Below are positions 1 to 7,756 of a stretch of 64,000 nt of DNA, piece by piece (positions within the stretch are counted from its first letter, which is position 1; each line of letters opens with the position of its first letter). Position numbers and translations under genes: made by a program. The stretch covers positions 62,001 to 126,000 of the forward strand of contig JAZQKB010000015.1 in the NCBI GenBank assembly GCA_045541975.1. Direction: 5' to 3'. The notes beneath the pieces were generated by a model. That model did not search any database, was not told the origin of the DNA, and saw nothing but the letters and a program-made list of their open reading frames with translations. The DNA is from SIG452 sp045541975. GTDB taxonomy: Bacteria > Bacillota > Clostridia > UMGS1840.

Positions 1-840
1 GCCGGGTTTAGAAAGCATTTTAGTAAACCAGTTGGAGCATTTGCCTGCGTATTTAATCAGTTCGTAGGAAATTCCGGCAACTACCGGCAGAAGACCGATT
101 CTCCAGAAAATTTTTCCCCAGAAATCGGTGGCAGGCACAAAGAAGAATACCACAATAGATACAATCATAACCAGTACCAAAAAGCTGGTACCGCAACGGG
201 GATGAAAACGGGTATGTTTTTTGATATTTTCCACGGTTAATTCATCACCGTATTCAAAAGCGAAAATGGTTTTATGCTCTGCACCGTGATACTGGAACAC
301 TCTTTGCACATCCTTCACACGGGAAATCAGCAACATATAGCACACAAATAAAATCATACGGATAGCGCCCTCGATTAACACGGAGATGCTTTCATGTACC
401 TGGGCACCTGCTAAACTGCTGACCCATTCCACGGTTAATTTGGGCAGAATCATAAAGAGTCCGATTCCAAGCACTAAGGAAAAGAGCACCGAAATATACA
501 TAAGAATGTCAAACAGTTTATCGCCAAATTTTTCCATAACCCATTTTTCAAACTTGCTCATCTGCTCGGTGTCATCTTCCAAATCACATTCCTTGGCAGA
601 AAACATCAGGCATTTTACTCCGGTAAACAAAGATTCAAAAAATGCCAAAAACCCTCTTAAAATCGGAATTTTATTGAGTTTCCATTTGCGGATAAAGGAC
701 TTATCTTCCTTTTTGTCCACCAAAATACTGCCGTCTGACTTTCGGATGGCAGTTGCAAGACAGCCGGGGCCTTTCATCATAATCCCCTCGATGACCGCCT
801 GTCCACCAATGGAGGTTGGGGTACATTTCTTTTGTTCCAT
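1..840 (-). CDS. DUF1385 / YqhQ-family membrane protein (3' part outside window)
   Basis: Reads from an ATG at 840 towards base 1 and is still open at the window edge, so only the first 280 residues are visible. The N-terminus has GGQAVIEGIMMKGPG, the hallmark of the DUF1385 (B. subtilis YqhQ) family. Later come HGAEHKTIFAFE and HPRCGTSFLVLVM, the conserved His/Glu/Cys patches that led to its description as a putative metal-dependent protein. Several hydrophobic stretches (about residues 95-125, 140-160 and 205-240) indicate a multi-pass membrane protein. The biochemical role is not established. The ribosome site AGAAAGGA lies about 8 bases before the start. In other Clostridia the gene often neighbours prmC and prfA, but that side is outside the window. 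Confidence 0.9.
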   Translation of the reverse strand, partial: MEQKKCTPTSIGGQAVIEGIMMKGPGCLATAIRKSDGSILVDKKEDKSFIRKWKLNKIPILRGFLAFFESLFTGVKCLMFSAKECDLEDDTEQMSKFEKWVMEKFGDKLFDILMYISVLFSLVLGIGLFMILPKLTVEWVSSLAGAQVHESISVLIEGAIRMILFVCYMLLISRVKDVQRVFQYHGAEHKTIFAFEYGDELTVENIKKHTRFHPRCGTSFLVLVMIVSIVVFFFVPATDFWGKIFWRIGLLPVVAGISYELIKYAGKCSNWFTKMLSKPG

Positions 841-882
841 ATCAAAAATCCTTTCTCATAACCGAAAGATATAATGCAAAAA

Positions 883-921
883 AATTGGTATTGGCAAGAC
901 AAACTCTCACCAATACCAATT
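883..921 (-). terminator. Perfect hairpin plus T-tract after sdpI, before the yqhQ-like gene
   Basis: AATTGGTATTGG (883-894) and CCAATACCAATT (910-921) form a perfect 12-bp stem with a 15-base loop. Read on the minus strand it is followed by seven T residues. It is well placed to stop transcription from sdpR-sdpI. It also lies just after a possible promoter for the next gene, so it could act as an attenuator. Confidence 0.65.
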
Positions 922-947
922 ATACAGTATCTTTGTGAAAAAATCAA
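919..947 (-). promoter_or_regulatory. Possible promoter for the yqhQ-like gene
   Basis: On the minus strand TTGATT (942-947), a 17-base gap and TATAAT (919-924). The -10 overlaps the base of the hairpin at 883-921, so any transcript would meet that hairpin almost at once. Confidence 0.4.
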
Positions 948-974
948 GAATTTTTCGGTATTTTCGGGATATTC

Positions 975-1619
975 TTATTTCTTACGATTTCTTGTGCCAA
1001 TCACAATGCCATACACCACGCTGGCAATGGCAAAGGGAATGAGTAAAATAAGCCATACCACGGATGCCACAGGCGGTAAGAAGAGACTGATAATTCCCAA
1101 AATCCCCATAATAACCATCAGGCGCCCGATAAAGCGATTTATTTTTCTGGCTACTTGCGTTTCAAAATTATAATGCTTCACATAGTCCAACTTAGGCTGA
1201 TAATTTCCCATTACCAAAAACATGATACCAACCAACAGCATAACACACACACGGATATCAATTGCCCAACCCAGGCTGTAGCCTAAGGTAATTACCTGAA
1301 GCACAATGCACAGCACCGGAACAATCCATTTGACCACGTTTTCAAATTTTTTGCGTTCCCCGTGTTTTGCGGAATTAAAATCGGTAATCACACAGGAAAT
1401 GGTCTGCAAAATTACCATCATCACCGGTAGACCAAACACCGCAAACCACTTGGGTGCAAAATTATCCGGCTTGTTATACATATCAAAATGGATGGCAATG
1501 TTTTCGGGCAAGCTGTTCCAGAGTGCCACTCCCAGCAAAATGGGAAGCAGGGTAATCAGACAACTGAACAACAAAAACTTCCATTTGATAATTTTTTCTT
1601 TTTTAGTCCTTTTCATCAT
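975..1619 (-). CDS. sdpI: SdpI-family membrane protein (DUF1648)
   Basis: Predicted 214-aa polytopic membrane protein. The first hydrophobic helix is followed by a DUF1648-type segment (NSLPENIAIHFDMYNKPDN ending in an FAPKW motif), the extracytoplasmic signature of SdpI and related toxin-immunity or signal-transduction proteins. About six hydrophobic helices follow, with a basic C-terminus (GTRNRKK). The start is set by the tandem ATGATG at 1619-1614, overlapping the sdpR stop by four bases (ATGA) behind GGGAGGGAAGAA, so translation is coupled to the upstream repressor. In B. subtilis, SdpI gives immunity to SdpC and sequesters SdpR at the membrane. No SdpC-like toxin gene is visible here, so the stimulus is unknown. 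Confidence 0.87.
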   Translation of the reverse strand: MMKRTKKEKIIKWKFLLFSCLITLLPILLGVALWNSLPENIAIHFDMYNKPDNFAPKWFAVFGLPVMMVILQTISCVITDFNSAKHGERKKFENVVKWIVPVLCIVLQVITLGYSLGWAIDIRVCVMLLVGIMFLVMGNYQPKLDYVKHYNFETQVARKINRFIGRLMVIMGILGIISLFLPPVASVVWLILLIPFAIASVVYGIVIGTRNRKK

Positions 1620-1882
1620 TTCTTCCCTCCCAAACCATAAATCCAACTGAGTAATTCTTCAAACACAGAGGTATTTAACTCATAATATATAAAATTTTTC
1701 TGCTTTTGTTCGCAGATTAAGTCTGCACTTTTTAGTTTTGACAGATGGTAGGAAACTGTTGCACCCGTCAAATCAAAATGCTCGCCAATTTCTCCGGCAG
1801 ACTTTCTGCCGTTCTTTAATAACTGCAGAATATCACGCCGAACCGGGTCAGATAACGCCTTCATGGTTTCGTTCATACCCAT
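1616..1882 (-). CDS. sdpR: ArsR-type autorepressor, SdpR subfamily
   Basis: 88-aa winged-helix regulator. MNETMKALSDPVRRDILQLL opens the ArsR fold, GEIGEHFDLTGATVSYHLS is the recognition helix region, and the protein ends NTSVFEELLSWIYGL, the C-terminal helix typical of SdpR. There is no CVC metal motif, so it is unlikely to be a metal sensor. GTGAGGT lies 8 bases before the ATG at 1882. It is followed directly by the sdpI-like gene, the usual repressor/membrane-partner pair. The promoter is flanked by two copies of one inverted repeat, which supports autoregulation. Confidence 0.9.
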   Translation of the reverse strand: MGMNETMKALSDPVRRDILQLLKNGRKSAGEIGEHFDLTGATVSYHLSKLKSADLICEQKQKNFIYYELNTSVFEELLSWIYGLGGKK

Positions 1883-1910
1883 AAGCTGTACCTCACTTTT
1901 TGTTTTTTAC

Positions 1911-1990
1911 TATTTAGAATTTTATCTAAATAGATAATAGCATACTTTTTTTCATTTGTCAATACCTATTTAGAAAAAAATCTAAATAGG
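1911..1990 (-). promoter_or_regulatory. sdpR promoter bracketed by two identical-type operators
   Basis: On the minus strand TTGACA (1957-1962), a 17-base gap and TATTAT (1934-1939). One inverted repeat, TATTTAGA-N6-TCTAAATA (1911-1932), sits just downstream of the -10. A second, CCTATTTAGA-N6-TCTAAATAGG (1965-1990), sits just upstream of the -35. Their centres are 56 bp apart. This is the expected layout for cooperative binding of an SdpR-type dimer; the assignment of SdpR as the ligand is inference. Confidence 0.75.
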
Positions 1991-2004
1991 TAAAAATTCT
2001 CAAC

Positions 2005-2035
2005 AAAAAAAGGACTGTATCAAACAATCCTTTTT
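2005..2035 (-). terminator. Terminator after the dnaJ operon
   Basis: AAAAAGGACTG (2007-2017) and CAATCCTTTTT (2025-2035) form a stem with one mismatch and a 7-base loop, with A and T tracts on both sides. On the minus strand it follows dnaJ and the intergenic repeat, and it precedes the sdpR promoter. Confidence 0.55.
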
Positions 2036-2083
2036 CAGTATTTTTATGGTTCATCTTTTCGTTGATCAGGAGATAGGAAAAAA

Positions 2084-2168
2084 TTTTCAGAATGAGCAAA
2101 CTGAGCCAAAGCGCTGCTTTGGGTTACCCGAAGGCGTATGTGCTATACGCCGAGTGGCGAAGTTTGCA
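2084..2168 (+). repeat. Dispersed palindromic intergenic repeat, copy A
   Basis: Core GGGTTACCCGAAGGCGTA ... TACGCCGAGTGG, preceded by CAGAATGAGCAAACTGAGCC and followed by a GAAGTTTG-like end. The same core recurs near 39,260, 44,300, 61,960 and 62,080. It lies between the dnaJ stop and its terminator. Confidence 0.7.
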
Positions 2169-2214
2169 CAAAGCAAGATTTTTTCTTGCGGTCTGGAATT
2201 TTTTTACATCTCTT

Positions 2215-3357
2215 CTAAGAAAACATATTTTTTAAGGTGTCTAAAAAAGATTTCTTTTTGGAATGGCTGCCTTCTTCACAGCTTTTTTCAAAATCTTTTA
2301 AGATGTCTTTTTGCTTTTGAGAAAGTTTTTTGGGAACTTCTAATTTTGCAATCACATACTGATTGCCTCTGCCATTGCCCCGAAGATAGGGAATCCCTTT
2401 TCCTTTCAGCACGAATTTTGCTTCCGGCTGAGTGCCTTCGGGAACGGTTAATTCAATTTTGCCGTCAACGGTGGGAACTACCAATTTGGCACCCAATGCC
2501 GCTTCCGTAAAGGTGATAGGCAATTCCACATACACGTCAAAGCCTTCTCTGTGGAAGATTTTATCCGGCTGCACACGGATTTCTAAGTATAAATCTCCGT
2601 TGGGACCGCCACGAAGTCCCGGTTCGCCCTCACCTCTGACGGTTAAGGTCTGACCGTCATCAATCCCCTTTGGAATATTGATTTCTAAGGTTTTAGTTTT
2701 TCTTACATGACCGCTACCGCCACAGTTTGTGCATTTTTCTTTAATAATCTGACCGCTGCCGCCACACTGGGAACAGGGGGAAGAAGTTTGCATATTGCCA
2801 AAAGGTGTGCGCTGGATTCTGCGAACCTCACCGCTACCGTGACAAGCGGGGCAAGTTTCGGGCTGGGTACCTTTTTTTGCACCGGTACCGTTACATTCCG
2901 GGCAATGATCCTGTTTGGTGACGGTGATTTCCTTTTGCACACCAAAGCAAGCTTCCATAAAGGTGATGGTGATACTCTTTTGTAGATCCCGTCCCTTCTG
3001 AGGACCGTTTCTGCGGGATCGGGTGCCACCGCCGAATCCGCCAAAACCACCACCGAAAAAGCTATCAAAAATATCGGAAAAGCCGCCAAAGTCGCTATAG
3101 GCACCGTAACCTGCACCTGCGCCGCCATTTTCAAAGGCTGCATGGCCAAACTGGTCATACTGCTGACGCTTCTGGGGGTCAGATAAAATTTCGTAAGCCT
3201 CGTTTGCCTCTTTGAATTTGACTTCCGCTTCCTTATTATCGGGGTTTAAGTCGGGATGATATTTCTTGGCAACCTGACGGTACGCTTTTTTTAAGTCCGC
3301 CTCGCTTGCATCTTTAGAAACTCCCAACACTTCATAATAATCTCGTTTTTGAGCCAT
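2215..3357 (-). CDS. dnaJ: Chaperone protein DnaJ
   Basis: 380-aa type I Hsp40, the co-chaperone that delivers substrates to DnaK and stimulates its ATPase. The J domain (RDYYEVLGVSKDA, with the HPD motif in KKYHPDLNPDN) is followed by a Gly/Phe-rich region at about residues 70-115. Four zinc-finger repeats come next (CPECNGTG, CPACHGSG, CSQCGGSG, CTNCGGSG), then the C-terminal substrate-binding domains. The chosen ATG at 3357 sits behind GGAGAGAAGT; an in-frame codon four residues upstream has no comparable ribosome site. It is the last gene of hrcA-grpE-dnaK-dnaJ, 66 bases after dnaK, and should share CIRCE/HrcA heat control. Confidence 0.98.
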   Translation of the reverse strand: MAQKRDYYEVLGVSKDASEADLKKAYRQVAKKYHPDLNPDNKEAEVKFKEANEAYEILSDPQKRQQYDQFGHAAFENGGAGAGYGAYSDFGGFSDIFDSFFGGGFGGFGGGTRSRRNGPQKGRDLQKSITITFMEACFGVQKEITVTKQDHCPECNGTGAKKGTQPETCPACHGSGEVRRIQRTPFGNMQTSSPCSQCGGSGQIIKEKCTNCGGSGHVRKTKTLEINIPKGIDDGQTLTVRGEGEPGLRGGPNGDLYLEIRVQPDKIFHREGFDVYVELPITFTEAALGAKLVVPTVDGKIELTVPEGTQPEAKFVLKGKGIPYLRGNGRGNQYVIAKLEVPKKLSQKQKDILKDFEKSCEEGSHSKKKSFLDTLKNMFS

Positions 3358-3423
3358 ACTTCTCTCCATTTACGCAAGATATTTCCGACAGATTGCTCTG
3401 CCGGAAATATCTTCTTTGGTATT

Positions 3424-5265
3424 TTACTTATCGTCATCCACAACGGTGTAATCCGCTTCGTAAGCGCCGTCATCACCCTGGGATGTGCCGTTTGCCTGTG
3501 CACCACCCATATCAGCGCCACCCATGTTTGGGTCGCCCTGAGGATAGAGTTTGGATGCTACCGCATACATTTTCTGAGTGAGGGCTTCGGTACCTGCTTT
3601 GATCGCTTCGGTATCGTCGCCTTTTAAGAGTTCTTTTAATTTATCAATTTCTGCCTGAATGCCGGATTTGTCTTCTGCACTCAGTTTGTCACCTGCATCG
3701 GTTAAGGTTTTTTCGGTCTGATAAACCATAGCGTCTGCCTGGTTTTTCACGTCAACCGCTTCTTTTTTCTTCTTATCTTCCTGAGCAAACTGTTCTGCTT
3801 CTTTCACAGCTTTTTCAATGTCTGCTTCGGATAAGTTGGTGGATGCGGTGATGGTGATTGCCTGTTCTGCACCGGTGCCTAAGTCTTTTGCACTAACATG
3901 AACAATACCGTTGGCGTCAATATCGAAGGTTACTTCAATCTGGGGAACACCTCTGGGAGCTGCAGGAATACCGGTCAGCTGGAAGTTACCTAAGGTTTTG
4001 TTGCCGGCTGCCATTTCCCTTTCACCCTGCAGAATGTGAATATCCACGGCGGTCTGACCGTCTGCTGCAGTGGAGAATACCTGGCTCTTCTTGGTAGGAA
4101 TGGTGGTGTTTCTTTCGATTAACTTGGTGCAAACGCCACCTAAGGTTTCAATCCCTAAGGACAGGGGAGTTACATCCAATAACAGTAAGTCTTTTACGTC
4201 ACCTGCTAACACGCCTGCCTGAATTGCTGCACCGATTGCAACACATTCGTCGGGGTTAATGCCTTTGAAGGGTTCTTTACCGATGAATTTTTTCACAGCT
4301 TCCTGAACGGCAGGGATTCTGGAGGAACCGCCAACTAACAGTACTTTTGCAATGTCGGAGGGAGAAAGTCCCGCATCAGCCATTGCTTTTCTGGTGGGTT
4401 CCATGGTAGCCTGCACCAAATCTTCGGTTAACTGATCAAATTTTGCACGGGTTAAGGTCATATCCAGATGTTTGGGACCGGTTGCATCCGCGGTGATAAA
4501 GGGCAGATTGATGTTTGCACTGGTCATACCGGATAACTCAATTTTCGCCTTTTCTGCAGCTTCTTTTAATCTCTGCAGTGCCATTTTGTCAGCTCTTAAG
4601 TCGATGCCGTTTTCTTTCTGAAATTCGTCTGCTAAATAGTTCATCACTCTATCGTCAAAGTCGTCACCGCCCAGACGGTTGTTACCGTTGGTTGCCAACA
4701 CTTCAAACACGCCGTCACCAATTTCTAAGATGGAAACGTCGAAGGTACCGCCGCCTAAGTCATAAATCATAATTTTGTGGTCGGTGTCTTTATCCAGACC
4801 GTATGCTAAAGATGCTGCGGTGGGTTCGTTGATAATACGAAGTACTTCCAGACCTGCAATTTTACCTGCATCCTTGGTTGCCTGACGCTGAGAGTCAGAG
4901 AAGTATGCGGGAACAGTGATAACTGCCTGGGTAACGGTTTCACCCAGATAGCTTTCTGCATCAGCTTTTAATTTCTGCAGAATCATTGCAGAAATTTCCT
5001 GAGGAGTGTAGCCCTTGCCGTCAATATCTACTTTTTTGTTGGTACCCATATCTCTTTTGATGGAGCTGATGGTTTTGTCCGGATTGGTGATTGCCTGTCT
5101 TTTTGCAACCTGACCAACCAGTCTTTCACCGGTTTTGGTGAATGCAACAACGGAGGGAGTGGTTCTTGCGCCTTCTGCGTTAGCGATAACCACCGGTTCG
5201 CCACCTTCCATAACTGCTACACAAGAGTTTGTAGTACCTAAGTCAATACCAATAATTTTTGCCAT
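3424..5265 (-). CDS. dnaK: Chaperone protein DnaK (Hsp70)
   Basis: 613-aa Hsp70. It begins MAKIIGIDLGTTNSC, the ATPase phosphate-1 loop. AVITVPAYFSDSQRQATKDA, IINEPTAASLAYG and YDLGGGTFDVSIL mark the nucleotide-binding domain. The substrate-binding domain starts near DVTPLSLGIETLGG. The C-terminus is a flexible Gly/Asp-rich tail ending YTVVDDDK. The ATG at 5265 is preceded by AAGGAAGATG; a longer reading from 5304 lacks a ribosome site and would add residues foreign to Hsp70. It folds and refolds cytosolic proteins with DnaJ and GrpE, whose genes flank it on the same transcript. Confidence 0.98.
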   Translation of the reverse strand: MAKIIGIDLGTTNSCVAVMEGGEPVVIANAEGARTTPSVVAFTKTGERLVGQVAKRQAITNPDKTISSIKRDMGTNKKVDIDGKGYTPQEISAMILQKLKADAESYLGETVTQAVITVPAYFSDSQRQATKDAGKIAGLEVLRIINEPTAASLAYGLDKDTDHKIMIYDLGGGTFDVSILEIGDGVFEVLATNGNNRLGGDDFDDRVMNYLADEFQKENGIDLRADKMALQRLKEAAEKAKIELSGMTSANINLPFITADATGPKHLDMTLTRAKFDQLTEDLVQATMEPTRKAMADAGLSPSDIAKVLLVGGSSRIPAVQEAVKKFIGKEPFKGINPDECVAIGAAIQAGVLAGDVKDLLLLDVTPLSLGIETLGGVCTKLIERNTTIPTKKSQVFSTAADGQTAVDIHILQGEREMAAGNKTLGNFQLTGIPAAPRGVPQIEVTFDIDANGIVHVSAKDLGTGAEQAITITASTNLSEADIEKAVKEAEQFAQEDKKKKEAVDVKNQADAMVYQTEKTLTDAGDKLSAEDKSGIQAEIDKLKELLKGDDTEAIKAGTEALTQKMYAVASKLYPQGDPNMGGADMGGAQANGTSQGDDGAYEADYTVVDDDK

Positions 5266-5333
5266 AATAACATCTTCCTTTCTATTCTCACTGGTTGTGA
5301 ACAAAAAATAATAAAATTGTATATATCAAAGCC

Positions 5334-5858
5334 TTACGCTTTTACTTTTACCATACTGTGACGAATCACTTTGTCGCCTAAGGTGTATCCCTTCTGCAGC
5401 ACTTCCACCACGGTGTCGGACTCTGCATCGCCGTCTTCACAACGCAACACAGCGTTATGAAGCTCAGGATTAAAGGGTTCGTTTAAGGCGAGAATTTCGG
5501 TGACACCTGCATTTTCTAAAATACTGTGATACTGTTTTACCACAAGTTCAATACCTGCTTTGAAAGCATTGCCGTCGGTGGCATCCTGAGTTAAGGATAA
5601 TTCCAGGGTATCCAGGATGGGAAGCAATTTTCCCACGGTGTCTGCAGCAGCGTAAATGTAGCTCAATTCTTTTTCTTTTTGAGTTCGTTTTTTGTAGTTT
5701 TCAAATTCTGCCATCAGGCGAAGGTTTTTATCGGTAAGCTCTGCAATTTGTGCTTCCAGCTTCGCCATAGGGTTTTCTTCCACGGTTTCTTCCGCGGTTT
5801 CTGTGTTTTCTTCTAAAATTTCTTCTTCTGCTTCGGGTTTCGTTTTATCGTTCTTCAT
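5334..5858 (-). CDS. grpE: Nucleotide exchange factor GrpE
   Basis: 174 aa. An acidic, low-complexity N-terminus (residues 1-30) leads into the long dimeric coiled coil, with AEFENYKKRTQKEKE at about residue 50. The C-terminal beta domain carries FNPELHNAVL and the final GYTLGDKVIRHSMVKVKA. It catalyses ADP release from DnaK. The ATG at 5858 is preceded by AAGGAGATTCCA and lies inside the end of hrcA (14-base overlap), so the two are probably translationally coupled. Confidence 0.97.
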   Translation of the reverse strand: MKNDKTKPEAEEEILEENTETAEETVEENPMAKLEAQIAELTDKNLRLMAEFENYKKRTQKEKELSYIYAAADTVGKLLPILDTLELSLTQDATDGNAFKAGIELVVKQYHSILENAGVTEILALNEPFNPELHNAVLRCEDGDAESDTVVEVLQKGYTLGDKVIRHSMVKVKA

Positions 5859-6903
5859 TGGAATCTCCTTCTGTGTGTTCTAAAATGTCACTCATAAGTC
5901 GGGACATTGCTTCCAAGGTGGTGATAACCTTGCCGTAGTTCATTCGTTTGGGTCCGATTACTGCAATGGCACCGTTTCGTCCGCCATATGCTTTGTAGGT
6001 GGAAACCACCATACTTAAGTCCTTGTTTTTTAAGATGGGGCTTTCGTCACCGATTACAACGGTGATACCGTTTTTGTTGTCAGCTGCGGCGGTGTTGATT
6101 AAGGAGGTAATCTGTTCCTTATCTTCTACCAAATCCAAAAAACCAAGCACTTTATCCATGCTGGAAAATTCAGGTGCTTTTAAGGTTTCGGATTTTCCGC
6201 TGAAATAATATTCTCCGGCACCACTTTGGGCTAAGGTATCGGTTACAAATTCTAAAATAATGCCCAAAAGCTCAAAGTTATCATTAAACCGTCTTTTTAA
6301 GCGTTCCACCTTGTCGGAAGTAATCATTTCCAAGGTGCAGCCGGATAATTCCTCGTTTAAAATCTGTTTTAAATACAACACGGAATTTTCATCAATATGG
6401 GTTAAGATACGAACCTGCCGCTTCTTTATCATACCCGTGTTGGTCACTAGAATAAACATTAAATAATGTTCCGATGCCTTCACAATTTCAAAATGGCTAA
6501 TGGCACCCGGATTCATACGGGGAGCACCCGTCACGGCGGTTAAGCCTGTGGAATCGGAAATGGTTTTTGCGGAAAAATCCAAAAACCGGTTTAGTTCTGA
6601 AAGATTCGCTTCCATTTTCTGTTTGATAAATTCCATTTCCATACTGGTGGCACGAATATTTTCAATTAAACTGTCCACATACAGTCGATAAGCCAAATTG
6701 GAGGGGATTCTGCCTGCCGAGGTGTGAGGCTGAGCAAGATAGCCCATTTCCTCTAAGTCCGACATTTCGTTTCGGATAGTGGCGGAGGAAAGCCCGATAT
6801 CGCACTTTTTGGCAATCGTACGGGAGCCAACCGGTTCCGCAGTTTCAATATAATCTTCAATCAGCGCTTTTAAAATCGCAATTTTTCTGCCGTCCAGATC
6901 CAT
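5845..6903 (-). CDS. hrcA: Heat-inducible transcription repressor HrcA
   Basis: 352 aa. The N-terminal winged helix (MDLDGRKIAILKALIEDYI ... EPVGSRTIAKK ... LSSATIRNEMSDLEEMGYL) matches HrcA DNA-binding domains, with TSAGRIPS just after it. The rest matches the GAF-like and inserted dimerisation domains, ending in an RMNYGKVITTLEAMSRLMSD block. HrcA binds CIRCE and is kept active by GroEL. It heads the operon and its own promoter carries a perfect CIRCE, so it represses itself together with grpE, dnaK and dnaJ. Confidence 0.97.
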   Translation of the reverse strand: MDLDGRKIAILKALIEDYIETAEPVGSRTIAKKCDIGLSSATIRNEMSDLEEMGYLAQPHTSAGRIPSNLAYRLYVDSLIENIRATSMEMEFIKQKMEANLSELNRFLDFSAKTISDSTGLTAVTGAPRMNPGAISHFEIVKASEHYLMFILVTNTGMIKKRQVRILTHIDENSVLYLKQILNEELSGCTLEMITSDKVERLKRRFNDNFELLGIILEFVTDTLAQSGAGEYYFSGKSETLKAPEFSSMDKVLGFLDLVEDKEQITSLINTAAADNKNGITVVIGDESPILKNKDLSMVVSTYKAYGGRNGAIAVIGPKRMNYGKVITTLEAMSRLMSDILEHTEGDSNEER

Positions 6904-6969
6904 TGATTAGCACCTCTCTTTCTTTGGTGTGGTCTATCAATCACTGTGTTTTCAAGCATTTTTTCATTG

Positions 6970-6996
6970 TTAGCACTCTTTTGGTTCGAGTGCTAA
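6970..6996 (-). promoter_or_regulatory. CIRCE operator (HrcA binding site)
   Basis: TTAGCACTC (6970-6978), nine bases, GAGTGCTAA (6988-6996): a perfect match to the CIRCE inverted repeat. It lies just downstream of the hrcA -10 box, where bound HrcA would block transcription. Confidence 0.97.
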
Positions 6997-7003
6997 CAAC
7001 TAT

Positions 7004-7032
7004 AAGATAGCAGACTTTTCCCCATTTGTCAA
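7004..7032 (-). promoter_or_regulatory. Promoter of the hrcA-grpE-dnaK-dnaJ operon
   Basis: Minus strand: TTGACA (7027-7032), 17 bases, TATCTT (7004-7009), with CIRCE eight bases further on. Confidence 0.7.
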
Positions 7033-7087
7033 GTGTTTTTTTAAATTTTTTTGGGAATTTTCAAAAAGAGCGTTTTTTGTATCAAAA

Positions 7088-7118
7088 AAGGTGTCGAAAA
7101 ACAGATTTTCGACACCTT
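7088..7118 (-). terminator. Strong hairpin between hrcA and the Spo0A-C-like gene
   Basis: AAGGTGTCGAAAA (7088-7100) pairs perfectly with TTTTCGACACCTT (7106-7118) across a five-base loop. The minus-strand product ends in six T. No minus-strand gene ends just before it, so its client is unclear. It may insulate the heat-shock promoter from read-through. The 7,033-7,290 gap holds nothing else convincing apart from a weak plus-strand promoter. Confidence 0.5.
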
Positions 7119-7231
7119 AAATAAAATAGAAAGAAAGTATTTATTTTTTGACACAGTCTTTTTAAAAAATTCCACAACTGCGGTTTTGATGTCAAAAAAA
7201 CAGTTTTTAAAAATTTCTTTTCGTCATTTTC

Positions 7232-7260
7232 TTGCAATTTTCTACAGATTCCCGTATGGT
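7232..7260 (+). promoter_or_regulatory. Weak promoter candidate for the Spo0A-C-like gene
   Basis: TTGCAA (7232-7237), 17 bases, TATGGT (7255-7260), 30 bases before the start codon. Both boxes deviate from consensus. Confidence 0.35.
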
Positions 7261-7290
7261 AAAGGCAAGATTTAAAAAAGGAGAATCCCT

Positions 7291-7689
7291 ATGAATCAGC
7301 CGTTTTCATGTAATTTCCAGTCCGTTCCTTTCAACGAAGTATTTCCCTACATTCCGCCGAAAACAGAACGAATGTATGACCGTTTCCTTTCGGCACTTTG
7401 TTTTTCGCCCTCCTTAAAAGGATATCCCTACATTAAGCAGGCTCTTTATTACGAGCAAAGAAACCGACATCTGCTTCCATCACTTACCAAAGATATTTAC
7501 GAAGAAATTTCACGCCTCTATCAAACGGAAATTGCTGCTGTGGAGCGTTGCATTACTTTCTCGGTGCAACGGGCATACAAGCAAAATCCCCAAAAGTTTC
7601 GTCTGCTGTTTCCCAATTGCCAAAAGGCACCATCCAATTTTCGCTTTATCAAAACCGTGGCACTGCATTTGTTAACAGAAGAACTCTAG
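7291..7689 (+). CDS. Stand-alone Spo0A C-terminal (output) domain-like protein
   Basis: 132 aa, start fixed by AAAAAAGGAGAA seven bases before ATG. From about residue 30 it aligns by eye with the Spo0A sigma-A-interacting DNA-binding domain. SLKGYPYIKQAL corresponds to IKGYLYLREAI, LTKDIYEEISRLYQTE to ITKVLYPDIAKKFNTT, and AAVERCITFSVQRAYKQN to SRVERAIRHAIEVAWSRG. SNFRFIKTVALHL corresponds to the final Spo0A helix. There is no receiver domain and no phosphorylatable Asp, so it cannot be a classical response regulator. It could bind 0A-box-like DNA constitutively or interfere with Spo0A. It is monocistronic and ends in a bidirectional terminator. Confidence 0.7.
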   Translation: MNQPFSCNFQSVPFNEVFPYIPPKTERMYDRFLSALCFSPSLKGYPYIKQALYYEQRNRHLLPSLTKDIYEEISRLYQTEIAAVERCITFSVQRAYKQNPQKFRLLFPNCQKAPSNFRFIKTVALHLLTEEL

Positions 7690-7712
7690 CAAAATCAAAG
7701 ACAACAAAAAAA

Positions 7713-7740
7713 GGTACCGGCAAATGCCGATACCTTTTTT
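7713..7740. terminator. Bidirectional terminator
   Basis: GGTACCGGC (7713-7721), AAAT loop, GCCGATACC (7726-7734), one mismatch, with A-tract before and T-tract after. It lies between the convergent Spo0A-C-like and HU genes. Confidence 0.8.
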
Positions 7741-7756
7741 ATGATCAAAAAATTTC

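Noticed and set aside
386..874. 162-codon plus-strand frame
   Set aside because: Antisense to the yqhQ-like gene, whose family motifs are clear.
2046..2510. 154-codon plus-strand frame starting in repeat copy A
   Set aside because: Runs through an intergenic repeat and then antisense to dnaJ.
7051..7275. 74-codon frame before the Spo0A-C-like gene
   Set aside because: Spans the hairpin at 7088-7118, is Lys/Phe-rich from A/T content and has no ribosome site.
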